Origin: Candidatus Zipacnadia bacterium
GTDB taxonomy: Bacteria; Armatimonadota; Zipacnadia; Zipacnadales; UBA5352
Length of the DNA: 64,000 nucleotides
Direction: 5' to 3'
Assembly: GCA_029821735.1 (NCBI GenBank)
Contig: JALGSU010000025.1
Span: 1-64,000 of the forward strand
A program made the translations under genes and the position numbers. The notes under the pieces were generated by a model that saw nothing but the letters and a program-made list of their open reading frames with translations, ran no database searches and had not been told where the DNA came from. This document shows positions 25,557 through 33,691 of this stretch, piece after piece; positions within the stretch are counted from its first letter, which is position 1, and the number at the start of each line of letters is the position of its first letter.

Positions 25557-26072
25557 GTGTTCGCAGACCGACTCAAATCCGCGTTCCCACGCGCCCTGTG
25601 GGTCTATCACGCCAACACGGGCGGGTGCAACGGGTGCGACATCGAGGTGATCGATGTCCTCACGCCCTACTATGATGCGGAACGCCTGGGCATCAAGCTG
25701 GTGGCCTCGCCTCGCCACGCGGACGTGCTGTTGTGTTGCGGGCCGGTTACGCGCCAGAGCCTGCCAGCGCTCAAGCGCCTGTATGATGCGGTCGCGGATC
25801 CGAAGATCGTCATCGCCGTCGGCAGTTGCGCGACCGGCGGGGGGATGTGGTTTGACTCTTACAACGTCATCGGCGGAGTCGATGCGGTGCTGCCGGTGAA
25901 CTTCGTCATTCCCGGCTGCCCGCCGCGGCCGGAGGCTATACTGCACGGTATCGCCGTCGCTCTGGGGATGCTCGAGAAGCAGACTGAGCCCGAGTATATG
26001 GTGCAACTGCCCGACCATGGCGAGCCGGTGCCCGGAGACATCGCGAGCATTCCGGAATCGTTCCCACGGTGA
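25557..26072 (+). CDS. hyfI: HyfI/HycG-like hydrogenase small subunit (NuoB family)
   Basis: 171 residues. The single proximal [4Fe-4S] cluster ligands are visible: GGCNGCDIE, VGSCATGGG and PGCPPRPE. AGGTGA lies 6 bases before GTG 25557; an in-frame GTG at 25551 is too close to it. The small subunit passes electrons from the ferredoxin-like HyfH to the Ni-Fe centre. Last gene of the operon; it converges with the DUF6785 gene 9 bases away, with no clear hairpin terminator between them. Confidence 0.9.
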   Translation: MFADRLKSAFPRALWVYHANTGGCNGCDIEVIDVLTPYYDAERLGIKLVASPRHADVLLCCGPVTRQSLPALKRLYDAVADPKIVIAVGSCATGGGMWFDSYNVIGGVDAVLPVNFVIPGCPPRPEAILHGIAVALGMLEKQTEPEYMVQLPDHGEPVPGDIASIPESFPR

Positions 26073-26081
26073 AGCGTCGCT

Positions 26082-28199
26082 CTACAGGAACCAGACGATG
26101 TAGCGGCGGACCCATTCCCCGGCGCTCAGGCCCGCCAGGCTCCAGATGCCGACGGCAAAGAAATGCCCGAGTGTGAAGGCCAGAAAGCCCCTCGCCAGAC
26201 GGCGGTAGAGCCCCGCCCCTCCGAGATGGAGCGTGACCCTCTTGATGCCCCACAGCAGGAGCGCGGGGAACCACATGAAGGACCCGCGGTGGCAGAATGC
26301 CAGCGCGTAGCCGCCTGCATGGAAGGGGAAGCGTAGCCACTGGCGCCTGCCGAGGAATATCCCCAGCGCGATGAGAGCACCGGCGACGGTGTAGCCGATC
26401 TTCTCGGGGTCGGGCGCGACCGGGCTGTCTGACCAGTCGGATACCGCCTGGAACTGGCGAAGCACTTCCTGAGTCATCTGTCCGCCGTTGATGCCTCCGG
26501 GAGTGGAGAGCACCAGCCCACCATACTCGTAGTAGGCCGACAGGTTCACAAGGAAAGCCACGGCCACGCCGAGGACGATCGCACCGACCACCACGCGAGC
26601 TATACCCCGTCGGTCCAGCCCAAGACGGTCCGCCGCCACCGTCCCCTCCTGTGCGAAAGCCGTGATCGCCTGGTTCACACTGCGCTGCAACCATGAGAAC
26701 ATGGTGAGCAAGGTGAATGACTGCAGCCGCCCGCTGGAGACGAAGGGGCTGCTGCCGAGGAAGTCGACCATCGAGGCGCGTTCCTGGTAGAGCGGGTAGC
26801 CCCACACGATGGGGAACCCCATCTCGGCGCGGTTGCGGCAGTAGACGATGAGCACCAGGAACATGATGCCGAAGTACATCACCGAGACCCACCACTTCAC
26901 ACCGAAGGCGATGGGCATGATGATGACGACCAGGACCCCGACGATCGCCCCGATGAAGGTCCAGCGAGAGCTGAAGGGCTCTTTGGTGTCATCGACGGTC
27001 TGTTCGCCGAAGACCGCGTGACGCGCCACCTGTCCCAAGCGCCCCCGGGCCTGGTAGATGAAGATGAAACCCAGCGCGACAAAGGCGCCCATCGCCTGTT
27101 CGGTGACGAAGGGGAAGCGCGGCGGGTAGTAGCCCACCGACTTGGCCAGCGGGCGGATGAACCAGCTCAGCAGCGTGAAGAACCAGATCGAGAAGAGCGC
27201 GTCAGACGGTACGAGGTACCCGAGCCCCAGTATCTCGGGCTTGTAGTAGATCGACAGCCCGCGCATGGTGTTCCACGGGGATTCGGTGAAGAGCTGGCCA
27301 AGCGGATAGGAGATCCCGAGGGCGGGGATGCCGGGGTTGAAGACGTGCAGCGCGTTGAAGCCGTTGTAGACGATCGCGATCAGGAAGCCAACCCAGACGA
27401 CCGGGTCGCGGAAGAGGCTGATCTGTGAGAAGTGGCTGCGCTCGGGTTTGATCATCTCGATGGCAAGATCCGAAACCGGGAAGTTGAGGTGCTCGTCGTC
27501 CTCCCAGGTGCGGCGGAAGAGCGTGACCAGGCAGAATGCCGCGATGAAGTATGCGCTCAGGTAGGCGGTCCATAGCGCGAAGGGGATCAGCCAGTAGCGC
27601 CACGGGACGAGCGACGGACCAGCGAGGAAGCGGAAGGTGGCCTCGATTGCGCCGCCCACTACGGGCACCTGCTCCGCGCCGAGCGTGGGTGGGGTGACGT
27701 CCTCGCCCTCCCAGAACACGCGGGCGACCTCCGGGTCGTTGGGCGCCCACTGGGTCGGGATCTCGCCGGCCATTTCGGCGAGATGGTCGAGCGGCTGGCC
27801 GAAGTACTGTGGCACCATCAGGCAGGGCATCACCTGGCGGAAAAGACCGACGCCGGGCATCGCCGCGGTGATCGCGACGACGACAAAGACGACGAGTGTC
27901 TCTCCGTCGCTGAGGCGCAGACGGCGGAGGGCCCGCACGGCGCGCCCGCTGCTGCCCGTGGCTTCGAGGCGCGTGGCTGCTCTGGCGATCAGGCCGCCGA
28001 TGGTGGTGATGAGGAAGAGGCTGAGGATCGAGGCGATCGGCGGCGTGCTCTCGGATATCTGGCTGGTGAGCGAGATCAGTTCAGCCTGCTTGGTCCATGC
28101 TGCCACCAGCAGCGTTAGAAAGACCGCGACGAGCAGGGCTCGCATCGTCACGAAACGAGGCCGAGTGTGTTCGTCGGGGTCTGGTGACACGTCCGACAT
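26082..28199 (-). CDS. DUF6785/DUF6784-type multi-spanning membrane protein
   Basis: 705 residues with about 15 hydrophobic segments and short charged loops (DDEHLNFPVSDLAIEMIKPE). The LNFPVSDLA-type loop and overall layout match DUF6785/DUF6784 proteins, which look like distant OPT-type transporters; their substrate is unknown. GAGGT lies 8 bases before the ATG. It sits at the 3' end of the CoA-metabolism run, but about 300 bases after the CoA transferase, so it may have its own promoter. Confidence 0.75.
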   Translation of the reverse strand: MSDVSPDPDEHTRPRFVTMRALLVAVFLTLLVAAWTKQAELISLTSQISESTPPIASILSLFLITTIGGLIARAATRLEATGSSGRAVRALRRLRLSDGETLVVFVVVAITAAMPGVGLFRQVMPCLMVPQYFGQPLDHLAEMAGEIPTQWAPNDPEVARVFWEGEDVTPPTLGAEQVPVVGGAIEATFRFLAGPSLVPWRYWLIPFALWTAYLSAYFIAAFCLVTLFRRTWEDDEHLNFPVSDLAIEMIKPERSHFSQISLFRDPVVWVGFLIAIVYNGFNALHVFNPGIPALGISYPLGQLFTESPWNTMRGLSIYYKPEILGLGYLVPSDALFSIWFFTLLSWFIRPLAKSVGYYPPRFPFVTEQAMGAFVALGFIFIYQARGRLGQVARHAVFGEQTVDDTKEPFSSRWTFIGAIVGVLVVIIMPIAFGVKWWVSVMYFGIMFLVLIVYCRNRAEMGFPIVWGYPLYQERASMVDFLGSSPFVSSGRLQSFTLLTMFSWLQRSVNQAITAFAQEGTVAADRLGLDRRGIARVVVGAIVLGVAVAFLVNLSAYYEYGGLVLSTPGGINGGQMTQEVLRQFQAVSDWSDSPVAPDPEKIGYTVAGALIALGIFLGRRQWLRFPFHAGGYALAFCHRGSFMWFPALLLWGIKRVTLHLGGAGLYRRLARGFLAFTLGHFFAVGIWSLAGLSAGEWVRRYIVWFL

Positions 28200-28258
28200 C
28201 AGCGTCTACCTCGATCATCGGCGGCTGGCGAGTTCAGAGCATTTCGCGACCAATACGG

Positions 28259-28503
28259 AACTTCCTGCGCGCCGAGCTTGATGCGATGATGGCGTCGCGC
28301 GCGCTGGCGCCGCACGTTGGGACATTGCTGCGTGGCGGGCACAACGCGGTCTACACTGGACTGGCGCTGGAGGCACTGGCTGCCAGGTCGGAGTTGGCGA
28401 CCGCCGAACTGGTCGGAGGCGTCGTGCGACTGCTGGAGTTGGTCGGTGACCCGCTGGCCCGGCGGAATTCATGGTGCCGCTTCGCGCCTGACGCAGCGGG
28501 GCT
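28259..28503 (+). pseudogene. Possible plus-strand coding remnant
   Basis: The plus-strand frame from 28259 to the CoA-transferase end reads like real protein (AELDAMMASRALAPHVG, GGHNAVYTGLALEALAARSE, LVGGVVRLLELVGDPLARR) with helical, leucine-rich spacing and G/C third positions. No start codon with a ribosome site precedes it, and the frame runs on only as antisense of the neighbouring gene. I cannot name a family. Probably a fragment of a lost gene. Confidence 0.35.
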
Positions 28504-30060
28504 TCAGGCCTGGTCTGCGAGGCCCATGGGTGTTTCGCGGAATATGCGCGGGTCCATATCGGCGAGTTTGGGCGAGACCGTGGGCGCGAAGTCCATGTGG
28601 TCGAGGACGTCGGTCTGCACGTCCACGCCCGGCGCCACCTCGACCAGCTCCAAGCCCCCCGCCCGCAACTCGAAGACGGCGCGCTCTGTGACGTAGAGGA
28701 CGCGCTGGCCCTTCTCGGCGGCGTACTCACCTGAGAAGGTGACGTGCTCGACCTGCGGGAGGAACTTGCGGTGCTTGCCCTCCTGGAGGATCTGCAGCGC
28801 GCCTTCGGCTACTTGGATCTGCAGGCCGCCAGCGGTGAAAGTGCCGCAGAAGACGACGGTGTCGGCGGTCTGGGTGATGTTGATGAAGCCGCCGCAACCG
28901 GCCACGCGCGGGCCGAACTTGCTGACGTTCACGTTGCCGATGGCGTCCGCCTGGGCCATCCCGAGGAATGCCAGGTCGAGGCCGCCACCATCGTAGAAGT
29001 CGAACTGTGCGGGCTGGTCGATGACCGCCTCGGGGTTGGCGGAGGCGCCGAACGACATGCCGCCAGCGGGCACGCCACCGATGGGGCCGGCCTCGACGGT
29101 CTGGTTGAGTTCGGCCGCGATGCCCTCCTCATTGGCGACCGCCGCGATGCCCTCGGGCATGCCGATGCCGAGGTTGATGATCGCGCCCGACGCCAGTTCC
29201 AGCGCGGCGCGTCGGGCGATGATCTTGCGCTCGTCCATGGGCAGGGCGGGGATAGCGCCGAAGGGCACGCGCACGTCGCCCGAGTAGGCCGGGTTGTAGT
29301 CTTCGCTGAACGTCTGCTGGTGCTGCTCGGGTGAGGCGACGACGATGGCGTCGACGAGGATCCCGGGGATGCGCACATGCTGGGGGTTAAGGGTGCCCGC
29401 CCCGGCGATGCGCTCGACCTGCGCGATCACGATGCCTCCGGAGTTGCGTGCGGCCTGAGCGATGGCCAGCATCTCGCCGAAAACGGCCTCATGCTCCATG
29501 GTGATGTTGCCGCGTTCATCGGCGGTTGTCCCGCGCACCAGGCCGACGTCGACGGGAAATGCGTGGTAGAACATCCACTCGCGGCCGCGCAGTTCGATGA
29601 TCTCGACAAGGTCCTCGGTGGTGCGATCGTTGAGCTTGCCGCCGCCGTTGCGCGGGTCGACGAAGGTCTTCAGACCGATGTGGGTGGTCAGCCCGGGCCG
29701 GCCGCCGGCGATCTCGCGGAAGAGATGCGAGATGACGCCCTGCGGCCAGTTGTAGGCCTCGACTTTGTTCTCCACCGCGAGCGTGCCGAGCGCAGGCGCC
29801 AGACCCCAGTGCCCGCCGATGATGCGCTTGAGCAGACCCTCGTGGGCGAGATGGTTTATGCCGCGCGTCTTGCCGTCGCCCTGCCCGGCGGCGTAGACGA
29901 CTGTCACCTCGCGCGGGCGGTCGTCGGCGAGGAAGCGCGCCTCGATCGCAGCAGTCAACGCCTCGGGATGCCCCGCGCCCACGAATCCGCCGCAGGCGAC
30001 CGTGGCCCCGTTGGGGATTTTGCTGACCGCTTCCTCGACCGACATGATCTTGCTGGCCAT
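28504..30060 (-). CDS. Family I CoA transferase, fused alpha-beta (acetate/propionate CoA-transferase type)
   Basis: 518 residues, the length of fused propionate/acetate CoA-transferases. The alpha half has [20 protein letters not shown]; the beta half has [18 protein letters not shown] and [14 protein letters not shown], whose Glu is the catalytic residue forming the glutamyl-CoA thioester. It would move CoA between acetate and short acyl-CoAs such as acetoacetyl- or 3-hydroxybutyryl-CoA. AGGTGA precedes the ATG. It follows the reductase gene by 23 bases in the same operon. Cytoplasmic. Confidence 0.9.
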   Translation of the reverse strand: MASKIMSVEEAVSKIPNGATVACGGFVGAGHPEALTAAIEARFLADDRPREVTVVYAAGQGDGKTRGINHLAHEGLLKRIIGGHWGLAPALGTLAVENKVEAYNWPQGVISHLFREIAGGRPGLTTHIGLKTFVDPRNGGGKLNDRTTEDLVEIIELRGREWMFYHAFPVDVGLVRGTTADERGNITMEHEAVFGEMLAIAQAARNSGGIVIAQVERIAGAGTLNPQHVRIPGILVDAIVVASPEQHQQTFSEDYNPAYSGDVRVPFGAIPALPMDERKIIARRAALELASGAIINLGIGMPEGIAAVANEEGIAAELNQTVEAGPIGGVPAGGMSFGASANPEAVIDQPAQFDFYDGGGLDLAFLGMAQADAIGNVNVSKFGPRVAGCGGFINITQTADTVVFCGTFTAGGLQIQVAEGALQILQEGKHRKFLPQVEHVTFSGEYAAEKGQRVLYVTERAVFELRAGGLELVEVAPGVDVQTDVLDHMDFAPTVSPKLADMDPRIFRETPMGLADQA

Positions 30061-30083
30061 GGTTCACCTCGGGTGCGACTGGC

Positions 30084-30842
30084 TCACATGTAGAGTCCAC
30101 CGTTGACCGACAGCACGTGCCCGGTGATGTAGCGCGCGTCGTCTGAAGCGAGGAAGGCCACCGCGCCGGCCACGTCCTCCGGATCGCCGGTCGCCTGCAT
30201 CGGGATGCTCTCAACGATCTGCGCCATGACGTCCTCGGGGATCGCGCGCGTCATCTCCGTGTCGATGAAGCCCGGCGCGACGGCATTGACCGTCACTCCC
30301 TTGCGGGCGACCTCGCGAGCGAGCGATTTCGTCATCCCGAGCAAACCGGCCTTGCTGGCCGCGTAGTTGGCCTGGCCGAAGTTGCCCATCAGGGCGACCA
30401 CCGACGAGATGCTGATGATGCGGCCCCAGTCGCGATCTGTCATCCCCTCGACCACCGCCCGGGCGCAGTTGAAGCCGCCGGTCAGGTTCACGGCGAGGAC
30501 GCGGTCCCAGTCCTCGGGCGCGAGTTTGCGCATGGTGCGGTCGCGCGTGATCCCGGCACTGTTGACGAGGATATCGATGGGGGCGAGCCGCTCTGAAATG
30601 TAACTGACCACGTCGGCGATGGCTTCGCGGTCGGTGACATCGGCCTCGGCGCAGACGGCCTGAACGTCGAACTCGCGCGCGGCCTCGGCGACCTGATCGG
30701 CCTCTGCGGCGTTATCACGTTCGGGCTCGTCGATGTAGTTGATCGCGACGTTCGCACCGTCGGATGCGAGGCGCAGCGCGATCGCCGCGCCGATCCCCCG
30801 CGAAGCGCCCGTGACCATCGCCGTCCTGCCGTCAAGCCGCAT
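30084..30842 (-). CDS. Acetoacetyl-CoA/3-oxoacyl reductase, SDR family (FabG/PhaB type)
   Basis: 252 residues, typical SDR length. MVTGASRGIGAAIA is the NADP-binding glycine motif; NSAGITRDRTMRKL has the structural Asn; the catalytic Ser is in ISISSVVALMGNFGQ, and YAASK gives the catalytic Tyr and Lys. Substrate (acetoacetyl-CoA rather than acyl-carrier protein) is inferred from neighbours: thiolase and CoA transferase. GGGAGG lies 7 bases before ATG 30842. It provides the reducing step that the damaged dehydrogenase upstream may no longer do. Confidence 0.9.
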   Translation of the reverse strand: MRLDGRTAMVTGASRGIGAAIALRLASDGANVAINYIDEPERDNAAEADQVAEAAREFDVQAVCAEADVTDREAIADVVSYISERLAPIDILVNSAGITRDRTMRKLAPEDWDRVLAVNLTGGFNCARAVVEGMTDRDWGRIISISSVVALMGNFGQANYAASKAGLLGMTKSLAREVARKGVTVNAVAPGFIDTEMTRAIPEDVMAQIVESIPMQATGDPEDVAGAVAFLASDDARYITGHVLSVNGGLYM

Positions 30843-30855
30843 GGGTCTGCCTCCC

Positions 30856-31644
30856 TCAGTCGCCATAGCTGTAGAACCCCTCGCCGCTCTTGCGTCCGAG
30901 CTTGCCCGCTTCGACCATCGCCGCGAACTCGGGTGCGATCTCGAAGCGCGGGTGCCCGGTCTGCTCATGCAGCGAGTCGAGCAGCGCCACACAGACGTCC
31001 AGGCCGACGAGGTCGGCGGTGGCCAGCGGGCCCATCTTGTGGCCGAGGCCGAGCTCGATCGCGCTGTCAATAGTCTCGGGCGTGGCGCCCTGCATCCAGA
31101 TGTCCACGGCGGCCGAGAGCACAGACCCGAACACGCGGTTGACGAAGAAACCAGGAATGTCCGGCGAGACCTTCGGCTCCTTACCCATGCGCTCGCACAG
31201 TGCGACCGCAGCGTCGGTAATCGCTGGCGGCGTGGCTGCGCCGGGGATGACCTCGACGAGTTTCATTGCGGGCGCGGGGTTGAAGAAGTGCATGCCGATA
31301 AAGCGCTCGGGCGCGCCGGACATCTCCGCGAGCGCTGCGATGGGCAGCGTCGAGGTGTTGCTGGAGATGATGGCGTCCGCGCGGGCCAACTCGCCGATGC
31401 GGCCGAGGGCCTCGCGTTTGACCTGCGGGTCCTCGAAGACGGCCTCGATGATCCAGTCGGCGCACTTGACCGCGTCCCAGTCCAAGCCCCAGCCAATGCG
31501 CTGCTCGACCTCGGTCGCCTGCTGCTCGGTGAGCTTCTCACGCTTGATCGCTCCGTCGAGGGACTTGCGCAGGATCGCGCGGCTGCGCTGCAGCGCCTCG
31601 TCGGTGGCGTCTATGAGTTGCACGTCAATACTTTGCGCCTGCAT
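30856..31644 (-). CDS. 3-hydroxybutyryl-CoA dehydrogenase lacking its N-terminal NAD motif
   Basis: 262 residues. From residue about 5 the sequence aligns with the family (IDVQLIDATDEAL) and keeps SSNTSTLPI, GMHFFNPAPAMKLVEVI and GFFVNRVF, including the catalytic Ser/His/Asn region. Family members begin about 20 residues earlier with VIGAGTMGSGIA; here that strand and glycine loop are absent. AGAGGTAG, overlapping the thiolase stop, lies before ATG 31644, and the upstream frame inside the thiolase gene shows nothing like a Rossmann fold. Without the loop NAD binding is doubtful, so it is probably inactive. Confidence 0.8.
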   Translation of the reverse strand: MQAQSIDVQLIDATDEALQRSRAILRKSLDGAIKREKLTEQQATEVEQRIGWGLDWDAVKCADWIIEAVFEDPQVKREALGRIGELARADAIISSNTSTLPIAALAEMSGAPERFIGMHFFNPAPAMKLVEVIPGAATPPAITDAAVALCERMGKEPKVSPDIPGFFVNRVFGSVLSAAVDIWMQGATPETIDSAIELGLGHKMGPLATADLVGLDVCVALLDSLHEQTGHPRFEIAPEFAAMVEAGKLGRKSGEGFYSYGD

Positions 31645-31652
31645 CCTGATCG

Positions 31653-32819
31653 CTACCTCTCTATTGCCATCGCGATGCCCATGCCGCCGCCCACGCACAG
31701 TGTGGCGAGGCCGAGTCGGACGTCGCGCTTCTCCATCTCGTGCAGCAGCGTCACCACTATGCGCGCGCCGGTGGCGCCGATGGGGTGGCCGAGCGCGACG
31801 CCGCTGCCATTGACATTCACGCGCTCGGGGTCCATGCCCAACTCGCGGATGACTGCCAGCGCCTGCGCGGCGAACGCTTCGTTGAGTTCGATGAGATCGA
31901 AGTCGGCCAGCGCGATACCCGTGCGGTCGCACAATTGCTGCACCGCCGGGACCGGGCCTATGCCCATGAACTCGGGCTCAACGCCGGCCCACGCGGTGCC
32001 GACGATGCGTGCGCGTGGCGACCAGCCCATCTCACTCGCGCGATCGGCCTCGGCCACAAGCAGCGCCGCGGCACCATCGTTGATGCCCGAAGCGTTGCCG
32101 GCGGTGATGCACCCGTCAGGCTTGAAGGCGGGTCGCAGCCCGGCGAGGGCCTCGAGCGAGGTCTCTCGCGGATGCTCGTCCGCGTCGAGCGGGTCGGCCT
32201 TCCTGCGCGGGACGGGCACGATCTCGTCGGTGAAGCGACCCGAACTGATGGCCGCCGCGGCGCGCTCCTGACTGCGGAGGGACCAGGCGTCCATGTCCTC
32301 GCGCGAGACGGTGTAGCGCTCGGCGATCCCCTCGGTGATCAGGCCCATGCCCATGTCGCTGATGGTGCAGCGCAGGCCCTCGTCCATGACCGCGTCGATC
32401 ATGTCGACCGAGCCGAGTTTGTTGCCCCAGCGCATCTTGTTCACATAGAAGGGCGCGTTGCTCATGCTCTCGGCGCCGCCGGCGATGAATACGGTGCCCT
32501 CGCCCAGCGCGATGGCTCGGCGGGCGGTGTCGACGGCGCGCATGCCCGATGCGCAGGCCATGTTGATGGCCGATCCGCAGACCGTGACCGGCAGGCCCGC
32601 CTTGACTGCGGCATAGCGGCCGATATTCCCGTTGGACCCGCCCTGAATCACCTGGCCGAGGATGACCTCGTCCACCGCATCGGGCGGTACCTGGTTGCGT
32701 TCGACCAGCGCGGCCACGACGTGTGTGGCGAGATCGCCCGCCGAGTGTTCCAGCAGGCCGCCACCGAACCGGCCGATGGGCGTTCGCACAGCGTCGACTA
32801 TGACTGCCTCGGACATCAT
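31653..32819 (-). CDS. Acetyl-CoA acetyltransferase (thiolase)
   Basis: 388 residues. NMACASGMRAV has the nucleophilic Cys; NEAFAAQALAV, GVALGHPIGATGAR (His) and LCVGGGMG (second Cys) complete the active site. It joins two acetyl-CoA into acetoacetyl-CoA or the reverse. GGGAG precedes two adjacent ATGs (32819 and 32816); the first is given. It is followed by the truncated dehydrogenase with 8 bases between them and preceded by the creatininase-family gene with a 76-base gap. Confidence 0.95.
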   Translation of the reverse strand: MMSEAVIVDAVRTPIGRFGGGLLEHSAGDLATHVVAALVERNQVPPDAVDEVILGQVIQGGSNGNIGRYAAVKAGLPVTVCGSAINMACASGMRAVDTARRAIALGEGTVFIAGGAESMSNAPFYVNKMRWGNKLGSVDMIDAVMDEGLRCTISDMGMGLITEGIAERYTVSREDMDAWSLRSQERAAAAISSGRFTDEIVPVPRRKADPLDADEHPRETSLEALAGLRPAFKPDGCITAGNASGINDGAAALLVAEADRASEMGWSPRARIVGTAWAGVEPEFMGIGPVPAVQQLCDRTGIALADFDLIELNEAFAAQALAVIRELGMDPERVNVNGSGVALGHPIGATGARIVVTLLHEMEKRDVRLGLATLCVGGGMGIAMAIER

Positions 32820-32895
32820 GCACTCTCCCTGGGTGAAGCATGCGGCAAGTGTGGGCTCGTTCGACGCGGGCGCCGCCAGTTCCTGTGAATGGCGG

Positions 32896-33672
32896 CTATT
32901 GCGCCCGGAATTCGCGCAGGAAGCGGGCGCCCTCGGTCACCGCTGCGTCCATGATGACACGCCCGGTCTCGGCGCAGGCAACGGTCGGGTCGCCGTAGAT
33001 ACCGGTCTGGCTCTGCTGCAGATACCATGTCGACCAGGCGACCTTCTGGCTGCCCATGAAGTTGTCGCCGGCGACGAAGTCCGACCGGTAGCGCATGGTG
33101 TCCTCGTCGGTCGCCAGCGACATGTCCACGACCTCGGGGCTGATATCCAGCACCAGCGAGGTCTCCCATTCGCCACCGTGGATCGCCCCGCCCTGCTCGG
33201 AGCGCCTGACCTCATTGAAGGCCGTTGCCGAGAGCTTGGCCGGGCTGACGATCGCGATGGCGGTGTCGCAGGCGTCGCACAACTCGCGGTTGACGGTGCT
33301 CAGCAAGCCGCTGTGGTGACCGTGGCAATCGAGTACCGCGAGCTTGCGGAAACCCATCGCCAGCGCGGATCGGCAGACATCGAAGACGTAGTCCATGAAC
33401 ACGCGCGTGCGCACGACGATTGTGCCGGGCCAGCGCTGCATGATCTTCATCGAGTACCCGTAGCGGATCGTGTCCATGACGAGCAAGGACGTGTCGCCCG
33501 CGAGCGCCTCGGCGAGACTGTTGCCGTAGGCCTCAGCGATGCGCGCGTCGGTGTCCACCGGCAGATGCGGCCCGTGCTCCTCGGTGGTCCCGATGGGCAG
33601 GATCAGCAGCGACTGGCGCTCGACATGCTCGGCGATGGCCGGTGAGGACTGGTCGCGGAATCGCAGGGACAT
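32896..33672 (-). CDS. Creatininase-family metal amidohydrolase
   Basis: 258 residues. PIGTTEEHGPHLPVDTDA holds the metal-binding Glu, His and Asp; LDCHGHHSGLL corresponds to the NGHGGN motif, and IHGGEWETSLVL to the HAGExET motif. Creatininases and relatives (such as the enzymes acting on methyl-sulfonyl or mycofactocin precursors) cleave small cyclic or linear amides; the substrate here is unknown. GGAGGGAG lies 6 bases before ATG 33672. Lies between the FGGY kinase and the thiolase, so may act on an amide-containing sugar or amino compound. Confidence 0.85.
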   Translation of the reverse strand: MSLRFRDQSSPAIAEHVERQSLLILPIGTTEEHGPHLPVDTDARIAEAYGNSLAEALAGDTSLLVMDTIRYGYSMKIMQRWPGTIVVRTRVFMDYVFDVCRSALAMGFRKLAVLDCHGHHSGLLSTVNRELCDACDTAIAIVSPAKLSATAFNEVRRSEQGGAIHGGEWETSLVLDISPEVVDMSLATDEDTMRYRSDFVAGDNFMGSQKVAWSTWYLQQSQTGIYGDPTVACAETGRVIMDAAVTEGARFLREFRAQ

Positions 33673-33691
33673 CGCGGCTCCCTCCATGGTT

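Noticed and set aside
20027-26072. NADH-quinone oxidoreductase (complex I) fragment
   Set aside because: The large subunit keeps both Cys pairs for Ni and a cleavable tail, and a hydrogenase maturation protease lies in the operon; complex I NuoD lacks these.
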